DNA of 8,594 nucleotides, from the NCBI GenBank assembly GCA_021815525.1, contig JAKAGN010000100.1, forward strand, positions 1-8,594, written 5' to 3'. The translations under genes were made by a program, and so were the position numbers. Position 1 is the first letter of the stretch. Every line of letters begins with the position of its first letter. This stretch comes from Deltaproteobacteria bacterium. Lineage in GTDB: Bacteria; Desulfobacterota; Desulfobacteria; Desulfobacterales; Desulfatibacillaceae. Positions 1 through 5,568 of this stretch are shown one piece after another. The notes beneath the pieces are model-generated. The model was not told the DNA's origin and ran no database searches. It worked only from the letters and a program-made list of their open reading frames with translations.

Positions 1-96
1 GTTCTCCCGGCCGGGGGTCATTCCCCAAATCTTTAGCGATCCACTCGGAAATCCAGGTCTTCCCACCATATATAAGAGGCCTGGAAAACCTTGGCC

Positions 97-124
97 GCTA
101 TAGCAGATCAGCCGTTTTTGTCAA
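97..124 (-). promoter_or_regulatory. Possible sigma-70-type promoter pointing off the left edge
   Basis: On the minus strand a perfect -35 hexamer TTGACA (124-119) is followed after 16 bp by TATAGC (102-97), matching the first four bases of TATAAT. Transcription would start near base 90 and run leftward. An ATG lies at 69-67 in a frame that stays open for 23 codons to the edge, with only a weak AGG upstream. The hexamers are seen directly; use as a promoter is inferred, and no downstream gene can be confirmed. Confidence 0.35.
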
Positions 125-267
125 CCGCTTTTGTCGATAGGCGTTTTCGATAAGGAGACGTCTTGCCGGGGCCGAAGGGGACGAATGTGGTCGCGTGCTT
201 CCGTTTGTGGAGCGGGGTTATTGGATAGTTCAGGTATAATTTATATAAATTTCAAAATATTGAACAT

Positions 268-292
268 GAAGCGTTCATTTTTTGAACGCTTC
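268..292. repeat. Interrupted palindrome, copy 1 (operator-like)
   Basis: GAAGCGTTCA (268-277) and its exact reverse complement TGAACGCTTC (283-292) flank a 5-bp TTTTT spacer: a perfect 10-bp inverted repeat. A second copy follows at 320-342. It lies 28 bp downstream of a perfect TATAAT (235-240). Perfect dyads repeated at a fixed distance are typical of binding sites for dimeric regulators. As RNA each would also form a 10-bp hairpin, but no U-tract follows, so it is not a standard terminator. The cognate regulator is not in the window. Confidence 0.7.
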
Positions 293-318
293 GGCCCGCT
301 CGGTTCCCGTCCGCCGCG

Positions 319-342
319 GAAGCGTTCAATTTTTGAACGCTT
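319..342. repeat. Interrupted palindrome, copy 2 (operator-like)
   Basis: The left arm GAAGCGTTCA (319-328) is identical to copy 1. The right arm TGAACGCTT (334-342) matches over 9 bp, and the 5-bp spacer is ATTTT. The dyad centres of the two copies are 51 bp apart, close to five helical turns, so dimers bound at both would sit on roughly the same face of the DNA. The inner half-sites (283-292 and 319-328) are also inverted around a GC-rich 26-bp linker, allowing an alternative longer hairpin in RNA. Confidence 0.7.
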
Positions 343-463
343 GTCAGATAACATGCTAAAATTGCATATTTTTATCGACATATCGCCTATCCGGGCCTTA
401 CCGTCAGCCCCACTTCAGCGCAGCAAAAGTCGGCCGGAAAAATGCGAAGCCCTCCAAAGTCGT

Positions 464-492
464 GGGGAGCGTGTGCCGCGCACACGCTCCCC
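464..492. repeat. Strong GC hairpin, possible 3' end structure
   Basis: GGGGAGCGTGTG (464-475) pairs perfectly with CACACGCTCCCC (481-492). The central CCGCG can close one more C-G pair, giving 13 bp. It lies 57 bp beyond the stop codon of the leftward RACo-like gene. No T-run follows on either strand, so it is not a canonical intrinsic terminator. It could stabilise a 3' end or be a dispersed intergenic palindrome. Confidence 0.6.
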
Positions 493-510
493 GCTTAACT
501 TATCGGGGGT

Positions 511-533
511 CCGGGGGGACGTAGTCTCCCCGG
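511..533. repeat. GC hairpin next to the RACo-like gene stop
   Basis: Bases 511-520 pair with 524-533 (CCGGGG against CCCCGG plus an inner GAC/GTC), with one G-T wobble and a GTA loop. It starts about 15 bp after the stop codon of the leftward gene and is followed 18 bp later by the hairpin at 464-492. Together they are the only candidate transcription end for the gatB/RACo-like unit, although neither has a U-tract. Confidence 0.5.
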
Positions 534-548
534 CCGCCGGAGGCGCTT

Positions 549-2495
549 TTAATTCTTTTTCCGCTCCGCGACCCGGGCGGCGACGCGGGGGAAGAGATTA
601 AGGTCGGTGTGGGGCAGGAACAGGGCGGCCACGTAGTTGTCCATGTAGGAGGCCACCTCGGAAAGCTCCAGGGAGGTCATCTTGTGGGTGACCTCCACCA
701 CGTCCCGGCGGATGCGGTTCGTAAGGACGCTCATCTTGGCCCCAAGGAGCGAGCCGTTACCGAGGTAGGTGACCTTCTCCGGGTCGGTTTCGGGAAGAAG
801 GCCTATGGTCATGGCGCTTTCGAGGTCCACGTAGGAGCCGAAGCCGCCGGCGAGAATTATGCGGTCCAGATCCGCAATGGTTAAGCCCACCTCCTTCAAG
901 AGGGTGGTGTAGCCCGCGTACATGGCGCCCTTGGCGCGGATCAGGTTATCTATGTCGGACTCGGTTATGACGATGTCGCGGTCGATCTGGGTGTCCTTCC
1001 GCCAGGCCACCACGTACTCCACGACGCCGTCGCGTTCGCGGATGCGGTCGGTTTTTAGCGACCGGTGGAACTTTCCGGCGTTGTCGATGACGCCTGCCTC
1101 GAAGAGCCGCGCCAGCATGATGATGAGGCCGCTTCCGCAGATGCCCTTGGGGCGGGTGTCGCCTATGGTCAGGTTCATGGGCTCCCAGGTTATGGGATCG
1201 ATGGAGAAGTCCTCGATGGCCCCCACCGTGGCCCTCATGCCGTGCTCCACGCCGCCGCCCTCGAAGGCGGGCCCGGCCGAGCAGGCCGCGCACATCATCC
1301 AGTCGCGGTTGCCCACCACTATCTCGGCGTTGGTGCCGATGTCGATGTAGAGCGTCAGCTTTTCGGAGCGGTACATGCCGCTTCCCATGACGCCCGCCAC
1401 GATGTCGCCGCCAACGTAGCTGGACACGCAGGGGTACACGAGGGCCGTCACGTGGGGCGGAAGATCCAGGCCCAGCTCCACGGCCTTGACGGGCGGGTAG
1501 AGGGTGGCGGCCGGTACGTAGGGCGCGCGGCGGATATGCCTGGGGTTCACCTTCATGAAAAGCTGCGTCATGGTGGTGTTACCGGCCAGCGACACGGCCG
1601 TGATCTCCTCGGCGTCTATGCCGCTTCTAAGTATTATGCGCTTTAAAATCTTGTTGATGGTGCCCACCACCACCTCGTTCAGGCGATCGAGGCCCCCGGG
1701 CTTTTCGGCGTAGACTATGCGGCTGATGACGTCCTCGCCGTAGCTCACCTGGCTGTTGAACTCGCCGTGCTCCGCCAGCACCTTGCCGCTTATGGTGTCC
1801 ACCAGCTGCCCGTAGACGGTGGTTGTGCCAATGTCCACGGCCAGGACGTAGTTGCGGTCCGTGGTGTCGCCCGGGGTCACGTTTATTATGTGGCTTCTGC
1901 CGCATTCTAGGCGCACGGGCCGCGCCAGGGACACCGTCACCTTGAAGTCCGAGGCGCGCAGGGTGTCGGGAAGCTTCCGGATGACCGGCAGGTCCACCTT
2001 CATCCTGTGCTCGCCGAAGTGCTGGCGCAGGTGGTTTATGACGCGGCTGGCGTCGCACACGTTGTCCTCGACGGAGGGAGGCGAAAGCTCCAGGTAGCGC
2101 TCCTCCACCGGCGGCACGAAGAGGCCCTCCTCTTTGAGCTGATCCAAGTCCATCTGCCGGATCTGGGCCGTGCGGCGCGGGGCCTGGCCCTTGTTCAGGA
2201 CCGCGGCGTCCAGGTTCGATTCGATGGGGACCCTTATGGTGACGCCGGCCGTGACGGTGCTCTGGCACGCAAGCCGCCAGCCCTTGGCCCAGTCCTCGGG
2301 CCGGAGCTTGTCGCGGCCGCCGCCCTCGATGGCGCCTTCCTCGATCAAAATCCGGCACTTGCCGCACACGCCCTCACCGCCGCAGGACGCGTTTATGTGC
2401 ACTCCCGCCGCCATGGCGGCCCTTATGACGCTTACTCCCTCCTCCACCTCGATGGACTTGTCGTGGGGGAGGAACTTGACCGTTACATTGCCCAT
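549..2495 (-). CDS. RACo-family corrinoid protein reductive activator (2Fe-2S plus ASKHA/DUF4445)
   Basis: A 648-aa cytoplasmic protein. Residues 1-95 are a plant-type ferredoxin domain with Cys38-X5-Cys44-X2-Cys47-X29-Cys77, the [2Fe-2S] ligand pattern. After a linker (about 96-215) comes an actin-like ASKHA ATPase body: DIGTTT at 221-226, LAGNTT at 303-308, DIGTNAE at 385-391, an ACSAGPAFEGG stretch just after, and LAGGFG at 548-553. In this family (RACo/AcsV and the activators of O-demethylase corrinoid proteins), ATP-dependent single-electron reduction returns accidentally oxidised Co(II) corrinoid to Co(I). Family length and domain order fit. The ATG at 2495 follows a GGAGAGG ribosome site by 5 bp. 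It lies 34 bp after gatB, so co-transcription is likely. No methyltransferase, corrinoid protein or acs/cdh gene is in the window, so the substrate is unknown. The family call is firm; the exact partner is not. Confidence 0.9.
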   Translation of the reverse strand: MGNVTVKFLPHDKSIEVEEGVSVIRAAMAAGVHINASCGGEGVCGKCRILIEEGAIEGGGRDKLRPEDWAKGWRLACQSTVTAGVTIRVPIESNLDAAVLNKGQAPRRTAQIRQMDLDQLKEEGLFVPPVEERYLELSPPSVEDNVCDASRVINHLRQHFGEHRMKVDLPVIRKLPDTLRASDFKVTVSLARPVRLECGRSHIINVTPGDTTDRNYVLAVDIGTTTVYGQLVDTISGKVLAEHGEFNSQVSYGEDVISRIVYAEKPGGLDRLNEVVVGTINKILKRIILRSGIDAEEITAVSLAGNTTMTQLFMKVNPRHIRRAPYVPAATLYPPVKAVELGLDLPPHVTALVYPCVSSYVGGDIVAGVMGSGMYRSEKLTLYIDIGTNAEIVVGNRDWMMCAACSAGPAFEGGGVEHGMRATVGAIEDFSIDPITWEPMNLTIGDTRPKGICGSGLIIMLARLFEAGVIDNAGKFHRSLKTDRIRERDGVVEYVVAWRKDTQIDRDIVITESDIDNLIRAKGAMYAGYTTLLKEVGLTIADLDRIILAGGFGSYVDLESAMTIGLLPETDPEKVTYLGNGSLLGAKMSVLTNRIRRDVVEVTHKMTSLELSEVASYMDNYVAALFLPHTDLNLFPRVAARVAERKKN

Positions 2496-2529
2496 TGGGT
2501 CCTCTCCATCTTGACCGGCCGCGGCCAGA

Positions 2530-3963
2530 TCAGGCGTCCAGCCGTTTTTTCAGCAGTTCATTGACGAGCCCCGGATTGGCCTTTCCACGGGTCTTCTTCA
2601 TTACGGCCCCCACGAAAAAGCCCATGAGCTTGGTCTTTCCGCCCCTGTAGCCCGTGACCTCGGCGGGGTTTTCGGCAAGGACCTCCTCCACCGCCTTTTC
2701 GATGACGGAGGCATCCGACACCTGCACTAGGCCTTTTTCTTTTACTATCACGTCCGGGGCCTTGCCGGTTTCGGCCATTTCCTCGAACACGGTCTTGGCG
2801 ATCTTTCCGGATATGACGCCCGAATCGAGAAGCGTGAGGAGCGCTGCCAGGGCCAGGGCCGAAACCGGGGACTCCGATATGGAAAGGCCCCGGGCGTTCA
2901 ATAGCCCCATGAGCGCGCCGGTGACCCAGTTGGCGGCCTGCTTGGGCTCGCCCTTGCAGGAGGCCATGACCGCCTCGAAGAAGTCCGCCAGCTCCCGCTC
3001 GGAGGTCAGCACCCCGGCGTCGTAGTCGGAAAGCCCGTACTGCGAGGTGAAGCGGGCCTTCCTGGCGTCGGGAAGCTCGGGGAGACGCGCCTTCAGTTCC
3101 TCCTCCCACTGGGGGAAGACCACCAGGGGCAGAAGGTCCGGCTCCGGGAAGTAGCGGTAGTCGTGGGCCTCCTCCTTGCCGCGCATGGGAAGGGTCTTCA
3201 TGGCATTGGCATCCCAGAGGCGCGTTTCCTGGACCACCCGGCCGCCGTCCTCGATCACCGCCGTCTGGCGCGCGATCTCGAAGGCGAGGGCCTTTTCCAC
3301 GTTCTTAAAGGAGTTCATGTTCTTGAGCTCCGCGCGGGTGCCGAAGGCCTCCTGGCCGCGCGGCCTTATGCTCACGTTGGCGTCGCAGCGGAAGGAGCCC
3401 TCCTCCATGTTGCCGTCGCACACGTCGAGATAGCGCAGAATGGCGTGGAGCTTCCGAAGATACGCCCCTGCCTCCTCGGGCGTGCGCATGTCGGGCTCGC
3501 TCACGATCTCCATCAAGGGCGTTCCGGTGCGGTTCAAATCCACCCGGGATACGGGCGCGAACTCGTCGTGGACGAGCTTTCCGGCGTCCTCCTCCATGTG
3601 TATGCGGGTTATGCCAACCCGCTTTTTTCCGGCGGCGGTCTCGATTTCGAGCCATCCGTGCTCCGAAAGGGGCAGCTCGTACATGGAGATCTGGAAATTC
3701 TTGGGAAGATCGGGGTAGAAGTAGTTCTTGCGGGCGAAGCGGGACTCGCGCGCCACGGTGCAGTTGGTGGCGATGGAGGTCATTATGGCGAAGTCCACAG
3801 CCTTCTTGTTCAGGACGGGCAGCACCCCGGGCATCCCCAGGCAGACCGGGCACACGTGGGTGTTGGGGGGCGCTCCGAAGGCCGTGGAGCAGCCGCAGAA
3901 GATTTTCGACCGGGTTTTTAACTGCGCGTGGACCTCAAGCCCTATGACCGCCTCGAACTCCAT
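2530..3963 (-). CDS. gatB: Aspartyl/glutamyl-tRNA amidotransferase subunit B
   Basis: A 477-aa protein, the usual length. As the tRNA-binding and kinase subunit of the GatCAB complex it phosphorylates and then amidates Glu-tRNA(Gln) and/or Asp-tRNA(Asn), using ammonia channelled from GatA. Visible signatures: IGLEVHAQL at 7-15; zinc-type cysteines Cys23, Cys25, Cys38 and Cys41; [18 protein letters not shown] at 78-95; HMEEDAGK at 122-129; [14 protein letters not shown] at 145-158; [12 protein letters not shown] at 187-198; KNMNSF at 214-219; and [13 protein letters not shown] at 268-280. The C-terminal third is the helical GatB/YqeY-type tail that binds the tRNA elbow. The ATG at 3963 is preceded by AAAGGG with an 8-bp gap. 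gatC and gatA, often adjacent, are absent here. It is the first gene of a leftward pair with the RACo-like gene and is divergent from queA. Confidence 0.97.
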   Translation of the reverse strand: MEFEAVIGLEVHAQLKTRSKIFCGCSTAFGAPPNTHVCPVCLGMPGVLPVLNKKAVDFAIMTSIATNCTVARESRFARKNYFYPDLPKNFQISMYELPLSEHGWLEIETAAGKKRVGITRIHMEEDAGKLVHDEFAPVSRVDLNRTGTPLMEIVSEPDMRTPEEAGAYLRKLHAILRYLDVCDGNMEEGSFRCDANVSIRPRGQEAFGTRAELKNMNSFKNVEKALAFEIARQTAVIEDGGRVVQETRLWDANAMKTLPMRGKEEAHDYRYFPEPDLLPLVVFPQWEEELKARLPELPDARKARFTSQYGLSDYDAGVLTSERELADFFEAVMASCKGEPKQAANWVTGALMGLLNARGLSISESPVSALALAALLTLLDSGVISGKIAKTVFEEMAETGKAPDVIVKEKGLVQVSDASVIEKAVEEVLAENPAEVTGYRGGKTKLMGFFVGAVMKKTRGKANPGLVNELLKKRLDA

Positions 3964-4036
3964 GACGATAACCCTTTGAAATTTTTAATTGAAATCAAAC
4001 CGTTTTCCCCCGCCCCAAGAGCCCGGCGGATGTCGA

Positions 4037-4065
4037 ACAATAAGAACTTTGCGGCGGGGTTGCAA
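4037..4065 (-). promoter_or_regulatory. Candidate gatB promoter
   Basis: On the minus strand TTGCAA (4065-4060) and TATTGT (4042-4037) are separated by exactly 17 bp; each matches its sigma-70 consensus at 4 of 6 positions. The start site would be near 4030, giving a leader of about 67 nt before the gatB ATG. The match is moderate, so this is an inference from spacing and position. Confidence 0.35.
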
Positions 4066-4142
4066 GGGCAATCTGCTTCTGATAGCAGCCTGGCGGAAAA
4101 CGCGATCCGCGTGCGTTCGCGCTTCAAAGGCAAATCCCTGGG

Positions 4143-4170
4143 GGGCCCCGGCAACTCGTTGCCGGGGTCC
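4143..4170. repeat. GC-rich intergenic palindrome with short loop
   Basis: CCCCGGCAAC (4146-4155) and GTTGCCGGGG (4158-4167) are exact reverse complements around TC. Flanking GG/CC and a G-T pair extend this to a 12-bp stem with a CTCG loop. The 11-mer CCGGCAACTCG (4148-4158) recurs in inverted orientation as CGAGTTGCCGG at 4247-4257, and similarity extends leftward from the 11-mer (8 of the next 10 bases) into a run of G's. It has no T-tract, and transcription diverges here, so a terminator role is unlikely. It looks like a dispersed intergenic palindrome or a regulatory structure. Confidence 0.6.
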
Positions 4171-4246
4171 GAAGGACAAGAGGTCTTTGACCCGCTCTGT
4201 TTCCAATATGTTAGCAAAGGGCATCTTGCGCGAAGCTAGCCGGGAA

Positions 4247-4257
4247 CGAGTTGCCGG
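4247..4257. repeat. Inverted copy of the 4148-4158 palindrome core
   Basis: CGAGTTGCCGG here is the exact reverse complement of bases 4148-4158. Upstream CCGGGAAC (4240-4247) resembles the other arm, with one mismatch breaking the stem, so this copy looks decayed. It lies about 50 bp before the queA start and would sit in the queA leader if transcription begins upstream. Confidence 0.5.
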
Positions 4258-4290
4258 AGCCACCCCAATACTGATGGTTATGGAATCGGT

Positions 4291-4296
4291 GAGGAA
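4291..4296 (+). promoter_or_regulatory. Ribosome binding site favouring the GTG start of queA
   Basis: GAGGAA lies with 11 bp between its GAGG core and the GTG at 4306, but 17 bp from the in-frame ATG at 4312. Spacing therefore favours GTG, although neither spacing is ideal and the two starts differ by only two residues. Confidence 0.5.
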
Positions 4297-4305
4297 TACA
4301 GAATT

Positions 4306-5385
4306 GTGGACATGACCGAAGGCGATTACGATCTTTCCCTTTACGATTACGAGCTTCCCGAGGAGTTGATCGCCCAGGCCCCGGCAAGGGAGCGCGAGGA
4401 CTCGCGCCTTCTGGTTCTGGACCGGGTCGCGGGAACGGTTTCGCACCGCCTTTTTTCGGACCTGGCGGACCTTCTCGTTCCGGGCGACCTTCTTGTCATG
4501 AACGACACCCGGGTCATCCGGGCCAGGCTAACGGGCGTCAAGGACACGGGCGGGGCCTGCGAGGTCCTCGTCATGGATTTTCCGGGCGGCATGGAGGAGG
4601 CCCGCAGAAGCGGCGTCTTCACCTCGCCGTGCCTGGTGCGCTCGTCGAAACCCCCGCGCCCGGGCGGGCTCATCCACTTGGACGGCGGCCCCACGGCGCG
4701 GATACTTTCCGGCGCGGACGGAATCTACACGCTGGCCTTTTCCTTCGGCGCCGACGCGGGCGAGGTCTTGGAGCGGATCGGCCGGGTGCCGCTTCCGCCC
4801 TACATAAGGAGGCCCGGGGGCGGCCCGGGCGGGGACGACGCGGAACGCTACCAGACAGTCTACGCCAGGGACCCCGGGGCCGTGGCCGCGCCCACCGCGG
4901 GGTTGCATTTTTCGGAGGCGCTTTTGGGCCGCCTGCGGGAGCGGGGCGTGGAGACGGCGAGCGTCACCCTCCACGTGGGCTACGGCACATTTTCGCCGGT
5001 GCGGGTTGCCGACGTCCGCCAGCACCGGGCCCACCCGGAGCGCGCCACATTGCCGCCCGAGACGGCTGAGGCCGTCAACCGCGCCGTCTCCGAGGACCGC
5101 AGGGTGGTTGCGGTGGGCAGCACCTCCACCCGCACGCTGGAGTTCTTCGCCGGCGAATCGGGCCTTGTGCGGCCGGGCTCGGAGCACTGCGACTTGACGA
5201 TTCTCCCGGGCCACCGCTTCCGGGTGGTTAAAGCCCTCATCACCAACTTTCACCTCCCCAAAACCAGCCTCATACTCCTCGTCTCCGCCTTTGCCGGAAG
5301 GGAGCGGATCCTCGCCGCGTACCGCGAGGCCGTGGCGCTGCGTTACCGTTTTTTCAGCTACGGCGACGCCACCTTTTTGTCATAA
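4306..5385 (+). CDS. queA: S-adenosylmethionine:tRNA ribosyltransferase-isomerase (QueA)
   Basis: A 359-aa cytoplasmic enzyme that transfers and isomerises the ribosyl moiety of SAM onto preQ1-modified tRNA, making epoxyqueuosine at wobble position 34 of GUN-anticodon tRNAs. Family blocks are present in order: ELPEELIAQ at 16-24, NDTRVIRARL at 66-75, PPYIRR at 164-169, AAPTAGLHF at 194-202, LHVGYGTFSPV at 222-232, GSTSTRTLE at 271-279, ITNFHLPKTSL at 312-322 and FFSYGDA at 349-355. Length is normal to slightly long for the family. About ten N-terminal residues precede the usual start of homology, and a GTG start at 4306 or ATG at 4312 is possible. It is divergent from gatB. The other queuosine genes (tgt, queG/queH and the preQ1 genes) are not in the window. 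No terminator hairpin is visible after the stop. Confidence 0.97.
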   Translation: MDMTEGDYDLSLYDYELPEELIAQAPAREREDSRLLVLDRVAGTVSHRLFSDLADLLVPGDLLVMNDTRVIRARLTGVKDTGGACEVLVMDFPGGMEEARRSGVFTSPCLVRSSKPPRPGGLIHLDGGPTARILSGADGIYTLAFSFGADAGEVLERIGRVPLPPYIRRPGGGPGGDDAERYQTVYARDPGAVAAPTAGLHFSEALLGRLRERGVETASVTLHVGYGTFSPVRVADVRQHRAHPERATLPPETAEAVNRAVSEDRRVVAVGSTSTRTLEFFAGESGLVRPGSEHCDLTILPGHRFRVVKALITNFHLPKTSLILLVSAFAGRERILAAYREAVALRYRFFSYGDATFLS

Positions 5386-5492
5386 TCTTGTATATTTACC
5401 AGCAAGGCGCTACAAAATAGTAGTATCGGTTTGGCTAACAAAAATATCAAATTTGTTGGCTATACTCAATTTTATCCTTTAAAATCAATGAG
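5386..5492. promoter_or_regulatory. AT-rich region upstream of amt with short repeats
   Basis: This is the most AT-rich stretch between genes. TTGGCTA occurs twice in direct orientation (5431-5437 and 5456-5462, 25 bp apart). Overlapping these is a 6-bp inverted repeat, AACAAA (5437-5442) and TTTGTT (5452-5457). It lies immediately upstream of the amt promoter, where an activator site or UP-like element would be expected. No recognisable NtrC site or sigma-54 GG-N10-GC promoter was found. A regulatory role is inferred from position. Confidence 0.35.
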
Positions 5493-5521
5493 TTGACATG
5501 GCAATCGTGAGCGTCTATAGG
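5493..5521 (+). promoter_or_regulatory. Sigma-70-type promoter of amt
   Basis: A perfect -35 TTGACA (5493-5498), an ideal 17-bp spacer and TATAGG (5516-5521, 4 of 6 matches). The predicted start near 5528 gives a 40-nt leader carrying the AAGGAG ribosome site. This suggests amt has its own promoter, separate from queA, and does not strictly need sigma-54. Confidence 0.6.
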
Positions 5522-5568
5522 GGGATCGGCGCGTTTATTCCGCAACCCATGGAAAACAAGGAGATCCC

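Larger units (their letters stand above)
1..548. other. Non-coding region left of the RACo-like gene
   Basis: No reading frame here looks like a real gene. The longest (131-601, plus) is arginine/serine/proline-rich, has no Shine-Dalgarno sequence, and runs over the 3' end of the RACo-like gene. The region holds a possible leftward promoter (97-124), an AT-rich patch with a perfect TATAAT at 235-240, two copies of an interrupted palindrome (268-292 and 320-342) and two GC-rich hairpins (464-492 and 511-533). Bases 1-69 are open in several frames up to the window edge, but codon use there does not match the neighbouring genes, so the edge cannot be called coding. Confidence 0.7.
3964..4305. 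other. Divergent gatB/queA intergenic region
   Basis: A 342-bp gap with no convincing gene; overlapping short frames on both strands lack ribosome sites and family motifs. It holds a candidate gatB promoter (4037-4065), a long GC palindrome at 4143-4170, a degenerate inverted copy near 4240-4270 and the queA ribosome site. A TTGACC at 4187-4192 is followed by TATGTT at 4207-4212, but the 14-bp gap is too short for a confident queA promoter. Confidence 0.6.

Noticed and set aside
1..69. Possible partial CDS at the left edge on the minus strand (23 codons from the ATG at 69) or plus strand (frame 2, stop at 101-103)
   Set aside because: Three frames are open, none with the GC3 bias of the neighbouring genes and none with a recognisable domain; too short to choose.
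268..292. Palindromes as intrinsic terminators
   Set aside because: The T-run is in the loop, not after the stem, on both strands; GC-rich sequence follows.
268..342. Repeat pair as the start of a CRISPR array
   Set aside because: Only two units, each itself a near-perfect palindrome, a 26-bp GC linker, and no further copies or cas genes.
131..601. 156-codon plus-strand open frame in the left non-coding region
   Set aside because: Arg/Ser/Pro-rich with no family motif or ribosome site; it runs through the palindromes and hairpins and into the 3' end of the RACo-like gene on the other strand.
1065..1646. Long plus-strand open frame opposite the RACo-like gene
   Set aside because: A shadow frame caused by high GC; His/Gly/Val-rich with no motif, while the minus strand frame carries all the family motifs.
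3942..4446. Overlapping short frames on both strands in the gatB/queA gap
   Set aside because: They read through the palindromes, overlap known gene starts, and lack ribosome sites and family motifs.
5499..5513. Sigma-54 promoter (TGGCA...GC) upstream of amt
   Set aside because: The GG to GC distance is 9 bp instead of the required 10, and the downstream TTGC element is missing.
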